A DNA stretch of 45,767 bases from Clostridia bacterium (GTDB lineage: Bacteria; Bacillota; Clostridia; Christensenellales; CAG-138), in contig JAEDCW010000005.1 in assembly GCA_016293975.1 (NCBI GenBank), forward strand, positions 1 through 45,767, given 5' to 3'. Of this stretch, positions 41,638 through 45,767 are shown piece by piece. The translations under genes and the position numbers were made by a program. The notes beneath the pieces are model-generated. The model had not been told where the DNA came from, did not search any database, and saw only the letters and a list, made by a program, of their open reading frames with translations. How positions within the stretch are numbered: position 1 is the stretch's first letter; each line of letters opens with the position of its first letter.

Positions 41638-44167
41638 CTTCCTGTTCTCCTCCGCTGTTCTCAAATATCTGTCTGAATTCAGACTGGGTAATGAGCACCT
41701 TTCTGGCCTTGCTCCCCTCAAAACCGCTCACATATTTCTTTTCTTCCATTATGTCTATGAGTCTCGCCGCTCTCGCATAGCCCACCCTCAACTTTCTCTG
41801 TATGAGCGATATACTTGCAACCCCCGTCTCTATGCAGACCCTTACCGCATCGGGTAAAAGCTCGTCTTCCTGTTTACCTTTTCCGAATGCCGGGTCTGCT
41901 GATTCGTCTATGCTGTCGACCTCCTCGATATTCTTCTCGACAGAGGGCACAATCTGTGCAGAGTTTGCAAAGTAATCAGTGACCCCTTCGACCTCTTCAT
42001 CGGACACATACGCCGCCTGACAGCGCGTAGGCTGTGGACTTCCGTTGGGATGGAACAGCAAGTCGCCGTATCCTAACAGCTTTTCCGCTCCCTGTGAATC
42101 GAGTATGACCCTGGAATCCACTTGGCTTGCAACCTTGAGTGCTATCCTCGAAGGTATGTTGGCTTTTATTGTACCTGTTATAACGTCGACTCTCGGGCTC
42201 TGCGTCGAAACAATAAGATGGATTCCGCAGGCACGACCGAGCGCAGCTATTCTGTTTATCGAGTCCTCGACGTCCTTTGCCGCAACGAGCATCAAGTCGG
42301 CAAGCTCATCTATGATTATTACCAGTCTCGGTATAACATCTTCAGGATTTTCCTGCATTGCATTATACCGATTGAGGTCTCTTGCATTATGCTTTGCAAA
42401 TTTCTGATAGCGCTTGTCCATCTCATGTGTTGCCCACTTCAATGCACTTGAAGCCCGCTTTGGGTCCGTAATCACAGGCATCATGAGATGAGGCAGTGTT
42501 GAGAATATGCTAAGCTCAACCACCTTTGGATCTATGAGTATAAGTCTTAAATCGTTCGGTGAAGATTTATAGACAAAACTCAGTATAATGTCGTTGATGC
42601 ATACACTCTTGCCCGAGCCCGTCGAGCCTGCAATCAGAAGGTGTGGCATACGCTCAAGGTCGCCTATCATAGGCGCACCCGCGATATCCTTACCAATGGC
42701 AAACGCAATAGGAGACTTGGACTTCTGGAAAGGTTCGCTCTCGATTATATCGCGCAACAAAACGGTAGCTGTGTTCTTGTTTGGTATCTCGATGCCTACA
42801 GCTGACTTGCCAGGTATGGGTGCCTCTATATGTACCGCTTTTGCGGCAAGCGCGAGTGCTATGTTGTCTGCAAGATTGGTTATCCTGTTTATCCTTATGC
42901 CCGGCCCCGGCTGCAACTCGAATCGGGTAATGACCGGACCTACGGATATGTTGACTATTTTCGTCTCAATACCAAAATTAGCAAGCGTATCGACGAGAAG
43001 TTTCCCCTGCTCTGCAACGGACTCACCCGAGCGCATATATCCGGGCTCTGTAGCCTTCAACAGAGACAACGGAGGTCTGTTATACTGCGGCACGGCACTT
43101 GCTTCCGGCTCTGACGTCACATTTGTTTCTTGGGTCACCGCACTTTGCTGAAGTCTTGCCCCATCATTGCTTGTTCCAGCAGTTGCCGCTTGAGTCGGCT
43201 GTGTTTGCTCCTGCTGTATGGTGGGCGTGTGCATGTTCTTTGGCGGTATGTATGTTATAACCGGTTCCTCGGAGGCCTCCTGCTTTGGTTTTTTCTTAGA
43301 GACTATACCATCGTCCGTCTCCGCGCGCTCGACAGCATATCCCTCCGGATATAACGAACCGCTGTGGGTTTCGTCTATCATAGCAGCAGACAGTTTTGGC
43401 AGTCTGCCCTTGCTAAGCAGCGCTGAGCTCTTCTTTGCGCCTGAATCCCTCCTGCTTTCTCTGTAGTCAAGCAGGTTATTAAGCGTAGTGCCGGATTCTT
43501 CTTTCTCATCGTCATAGTTATCTGCATCAAAATCGGCACCGAGCACCCTCTCTCTACGTTTCTGGCGTGAGCTCTCAATCGCATTCTGAGCCGCTTCACC
43601 TATCGAGAATCTTGAGATGAGTATTATAAATATCAAGATGCATGAGCAGACAAATATGTATGCACCGATTTTTCCTATAAGCGTAAGAAGCAAGTATGGC
43701 AGCAAAGCTCCCACAAAGCCCCCACCGAGATGCTGGCCTGCACCTATGCTGTAAGCCCGAACATAAAACTCCCACGCATTCACCCCCGTTATAGAGGAAT
43801 CCGTCAAGAGCGATATAAGGTTGAGCAGCGAGAAAACCAATAGAAGCGCAAATATTATCGCCTTTGAATCTCCCGACGTTTTTTTTGCCGTTATAAGCAT
43901 ATATAAGCCTATACCGAACAAAACAAACGGGAATGCATAACCGCCGAGTCCGAATACACCAAATATAACTGACATGAAAGCCTTAATCGCTATGCCGCTG
44001 TCTTCCACAAAGAGACCAACGCCAATAATCAGTCCAAGTGCGATAAGTACAACCGCAGTTATATCTCGCTTGATTCTCGAATTTGACTTGCGCCTTTTTC
44101 TCTTCGTTCCGGACTTTGTTTCTAAAGCCGAAGTCTTATTCTTAGTTTGAGTTTTATTACCGGGCAT
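41627..44167 (-). CDS. ftsK: DNA translocase FtsK/SpoIIIE
   Basis: Septal ATP-driven DNA pump of 846 residues. A basic N-terminus leads into four or more membrane helices (about 35-185), then a long low-complexity linker (about 200-365) rich in Gln, Thr and Ser. The RecA-like motor has Walker A GSTGSGKS (514-521) and a Walker B in LVIIIDELADLM. A C-terminal winged-helix gamma domain (about 775-830, SLIQRKLRVGYARAARLID) reads DNA orientation. In a spore former it may be the forespore translocase as well as a division one. First gene of ftsK-rimO-pgsA, with RBS AGGTGAT. Confidence 0.95.
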   Translation of the reverse strand: MPGNKTQTKNKTSALETKSGTKRKRRKSNSRIKRDITAVVLIALGLIIGVGLFVEDSGIAIKAFMSVIFGVFGLGGYAFPFVLFGIGLYMLITAKKTSGDSKAIIFALLLVFSLLNLISLLTDSSITGVNAWEFYVRAYSIGAGQHLGGGFVGALLPYLLLTLIGKIGAYIFVCSCILIFIILISRFSIGEAAQNAIESSRQKRRERVLGADFDADNYDDEKEESGTTLNNLLDYRESRRDSGAKKSSALLSKGRLPKLSAAMIDETHSGSLYPEGYAVERAETDDGIVSKKKPKQEASEEPVITYIPPKNMHTPTIQQEQTQPTQAATAGTSNDGARLQQSAVTQETNVTSEPEASAVPQYNRPPLSLLKATEPGYMRSGESVAEQGKLLVDTLANFGIETKIVNISVGPVITRFELQPGPGIRINRITNLADNIALALAAKAVHIEAPIPGKSAVGIEIPNKNTATVLLRDIIESEPFQKSKSPIAFAIGKDIAGAPMIGDLERMPHLLIAGSTGSGKSVCINDIILSFVYKSSPNDLRLILIDPKVVELSIFSTLPHLMMPVITDPKRASSALKWATHEMDKRYQKFAKHNARDLNRYNAMQENPEDVIPRLVIIIDELADLMLVAAKDVEDSINRIAALGRACGIHLIVSTQSPRVDVITGTIKANIPSRIALKVASQVDSRVILDSQGAEKLLGYGDLLFHPNGSPQPTRCQAAYVSDEEVEGVTDYFANSAQIVPSVEKNIEEVDSIDESADPAFGKGKQEDELLPDAVRVCIETGVASISLIQRKLRVGYARAARLIDIMEEKKYVSGFEGSKARKVLITQSEFRQIFENSGGEQEDAE

Positions 44168-44191
44168 TTTATCACCTCATACATTTATGTA

Positions 44192-44220
44192 AGTATACCC
44201 TATGCTACTTATAAAATCAA
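44192..44220 (-). promoter_or_regulatory. Sigma-A promoter of ftsK
   Basis: Minus-strand -10 TATACT (plus 44192-44197) and -35 TTGATT (plus 44215-44220), spacer 17 nt, 24 nt before the ATG. Confidence 0.6.
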
Positions 44221-44251
44221 ATGCAGCTTGCTACACCGGCCTGTTTAGACA

Positions 44252-44277
44252 GAAGAAAAGGGCCGTCTGACCGACCC
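44252..44277 (-). terminator. Rho-independent terminator of the flavin-binding-fold gene
   Basis: Minus-strand stem GGGTCG / CGGCCC (plus arms 44272-44277 and 44260-44265, one G-U pair), followed by TTTTCTT (plus 44253-44259). Confidence 0.6.
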
Positions 44278-44289
44278 ATTTGCTATACA

Positions 44290-44769
44290 TTAGTTCACAG
44301 GCAAGACTATGTCATGCTCAAACGGAAAGCTCGTAACTTCTTTCTTCGTGAAATTGATACTGTAGCCGCGGCCGCCTGTTTGTATGAATCCCGTGGATGG
44401 CGTAATCTTTATAATGCACATATCCGCATCCTTCTCATCGTTGTGCAAAAAATACCACGCCGCAAACGCCGCAACGAGCTTGCTCCTTATCTCTGCGTTT
44501 TCGGGTCTAAGCGGATGCCCGATATTCTCAGCTATACCCGAGAACGAATGAATATCACTGCTTGCAATTGAGACATTCGGGTTCTTGGCTATCTCCTTTA
44601 CCTTTCTCGAAGTCACATATGTAACGACATAAAAACTGCCATCACAGTAATACGTATCGACAAACCTTACCGATGGTACGTTTCCCGACGCAGTCGCCAA
44701 CGCAAACACGCAGTCCTTTGCAAATAGTTCATTCATTAACCTTTTTACAGAATTAAATCCCGCGGACAT
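44290..44769 (-). CDS. Pyridoxamine 5'-phosphate oxidase-like flavin-binding protein
   Basis: 159 residues with the split-barrel fold of the PNPOx-like superfamily: CVFALATASGNVPSVRFVD, then YVVTYVTSRKVKEIAKNPNVSI, the usual strand-loop-helix around the FMN site. Proteins of this type bind FMN, F420 or heme; the substrate cannot be read from the sequence. ATG 44769 is preferred because GGAGGGG precedes it. It appears monocistronic with its own terminator. A possible promoter is TTTACA (plus 44833-44838) with TATTAT (44808-44813), but the spacing is 19 nt. Confidence 0.8.
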   Translation of the reverse strand: MSAGFNSVKRLMNELFAKDCVFALATASGNVPSVRFVDTYYCDGSFYVVTYVTSRKVKEIAKNPNVSIASSDIHSFSGIAENIGHPLRPENAEIRSKLVAAFAAWYFLHNDEKDADMCIIKITPSTGFIQTGGRGYSINFTKKEVTSFPFEHDIVLPVN

Positions 44770-44945
44770 AGCCCCTCCAAAACCCCTGTTTGGCAATACA
44801 TCTCCTTATAATAGTATCACCTAACGGTTATTTGTAAATAGGAAAAACTTTAATAAACGCGATAAGCCGTCCGAGCTTACGACAGCCAAGTGCCAAAACG
44901 ATTCTGCGCGCATATCGACGACACTCAAAGCACGTCAAAGACTGC

Positions 44946-45581
44946 TCAAATTGCTTCAGCACCTCTGCGAATTATGCATACACCCGAACAATACGAACAC
45001 TTGATGAACTGCACATCCATGTCACAGTCGTTCATCAACTCATCGACTACAATATAAACCTCTTCATCATCCCATTCGTCGCCCGATGAAGCGATACAGC
45101 TATCCATATCGGCCTGTGATTGGAAGATGACATCACCAATCAATATCTCGCCATTGGCATTCAGAACGCCTTTCAAGAGCGAAAGCAAGTTTATCTTGTG
45201 TTGCCTATCGATGTGATGGATAGCATAGGTACATATGACGTAGTCGAACTTCTCTGTCAGCAATTCATCAGGAAGCCCTTTTGTAAAGTCAAACTCATAA
45301 AACCGTGCATTTGGCATTTTTTCTTGGGCAATCTGTATCATTTTAGGCGAAAAATCGATACCTGTCACCGCTATTCCGTCCTTATATAGCTCCGTCGTGA
45401 GTGTTCCTGTACCTAATCCAATATCCAGAATCTTTTTTTTGCCATTCTCACGAATTCTGTGGTAAATCGTATTGAGAACCTGCTTATATCCGGCAAATGG
45501 GTATGTATTGCTCTCATCGCTAAGCTGAACGCTTTTGTCATATCCGTCTGCCCACAAGTCAAAGCCTTTATTGTCGAGCAT
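44946..45581 (-). CDS. Class I SAM-dependent methyltransferase
   Basis: 211 residues. The S-adenosylmethionine-binding motif I is ILDIGLGTGT (51-60); motif II ends VTGIDFSPKM, and a later VICTYAIHHID segment corresponds to motif IV. The N-terminal DLWADGYDKSVQLSDESNTYPFAGYKQVL pattern is typical of a clostridial small-molecule methyltransferase group of unknown substrate. The C-terminus carries C-x2-C-x3-C (KCSYCSGVCI), which is unusual. ATG 45581 with GAGGT upstream is chosen over a GTG at 45596. Probably monocistronic. The 176 nt between it and the flavin-fold gene start contain no gene I can support. Confidence 0.87.
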   Translation of the reverse strand: MLDNKGFDLWADGYDKSVQLSDESNTYPFAGYKQVLNTIYHRIRENGKKKILDIGLGTGTLTTELYKDGIAVTGIDFSPKMIQIAQEKMPNARFYEFDFTKGLPDELLTEKFDYVICTYAIHHIDRQHKINLLSLLKGVLNANGEILIGDVIFQSQADMDSCIASSGDEWDDEEVYIVVDELMNDCDMDVQFIKCSYCSGVCIIRRGAEAI

Positions 45582-45672
45582 ATAATCGTACCTCACTTCG
45601 TCTGAATCTCAGAATCATGCGTCCTTTAGCGATGGAGGAGCATATTAACAGCCATGCTAAATGCGCCTCTAA

Positions 45673-45701
45673 ATCATATAATGTGTGTTAAACTTTGTAA
45701 A
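45673..45701 (-). promoter_or_regulatory. Sigma-A promoter of the methyltransferase gene
   Basis: Minus-strand -35 TTTACA (plus 45696-45701) and -10 TATGAT (plus 45673-45678), spacer 17 nt. The leader to the ATG is about 85 nt. ATGCTAA and its inverse TTAGCAT flank the promoter about 50 nt apart. Beyond this, to 45767, I see nothing else. Confidence 0.6.
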
Positions 45702-45767
45702 GCTTATTAGCATTTGATTGTTTATAGGTTTTCCAGGGCGGCATGCGCTGTATTATATTAATAAGTA

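Noticed and set aside
44870..44900. Hairpin TAAGC/GCTTA as terminator of the methyltransferase gene
   Set aside because: Only five base pairs and no U-tract.

Overview
The window comes from an endospore-forming, moderate-GC Firmicute, most likely a member of Clostridia. The evidence is a spoVAC-spoVAD-spoVAE set, a complete gerA/gerB/gerC germinant-receptor operon, a T-box leader in front of hisS-aspS, and the Firmicute block ftsK-rimO-pgsA-recA-rny. Almost everything is chromosomal core. I see no tRNA, rRNA, CRISPR array, insertion sequence or prophage. Genes are tightly packed with many 1-30 nt overlaps, and the main promoters match vigorous sigma-A consensus sequences.

Layout. (1) 1-3497, minus: a moxR / DUF58 / DUF4129-type membrane protein operon, plus the first codons of a further gene leaving the window. 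(2) 3738-9061, plus: dnaX, then a consensus promoter and a T-box riboswitch controlling hisS-aspS and an RseC-like redox membrane protein. (3) 9062-9581: convergent terminators and the wreck of a GNAT acetyltransferase gene. (4) 9582-13668, minus: clpC followed by an overlapping glycerate kinase that carries an unrecognised N-terminal region of about 145 residues. (5) 13790-15924, minus: the spoVA genes (dipicolinic acid transport) led by a small unknown membrane protein. (6) 16045-18817, plus: recX-birA-nnrE/D. (7) 18804-27606, minus: a class A penicillin-binding protein, a cysteine-poor uracil-DNA glycosylase, a secreted SH3/peptidoglycan-binding protein, the ger operon with its own forespore-like promoter, and a 52-residue two-helix membrane protein at the end. 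(8) 27785-28786, plus: trpS. (9) 28885-32157, minus: a ribbon-helix-helix protein directly upstream of clpB. (10) 32333-34306, minus: transketolase. (11) 34512-35858, plus: glutamate dehydrogenase. (12) 35916-45581, minus: M19 dipeptidase, rny, recA, pgsA, rimO, ftsK, a flavin-binding-fold protein and a SAM methyltransferase.

Together these genes cover translation supply (hisS, aspS, trpS), replication and repair (dnaX, recA, recX, udg), protein quality control (clpC, clpB), sporulation and germination, wall synthesis and central metabolism. No clear new multi-gene defence or mobile system is visible. The points most worth a second look are the T-box with overlapping Asp/His codons and an Asp-matching acceptor site, the RHH-clpB pair, the glycerate kinase fusion, the two tiny membrane proteins attached to the ger and spoVA operons, and the palindromes placed inside or against several promoters. 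Several starts were moved inward from the longest reading frame because a good ribosome-binding site sits there; each case is stated.
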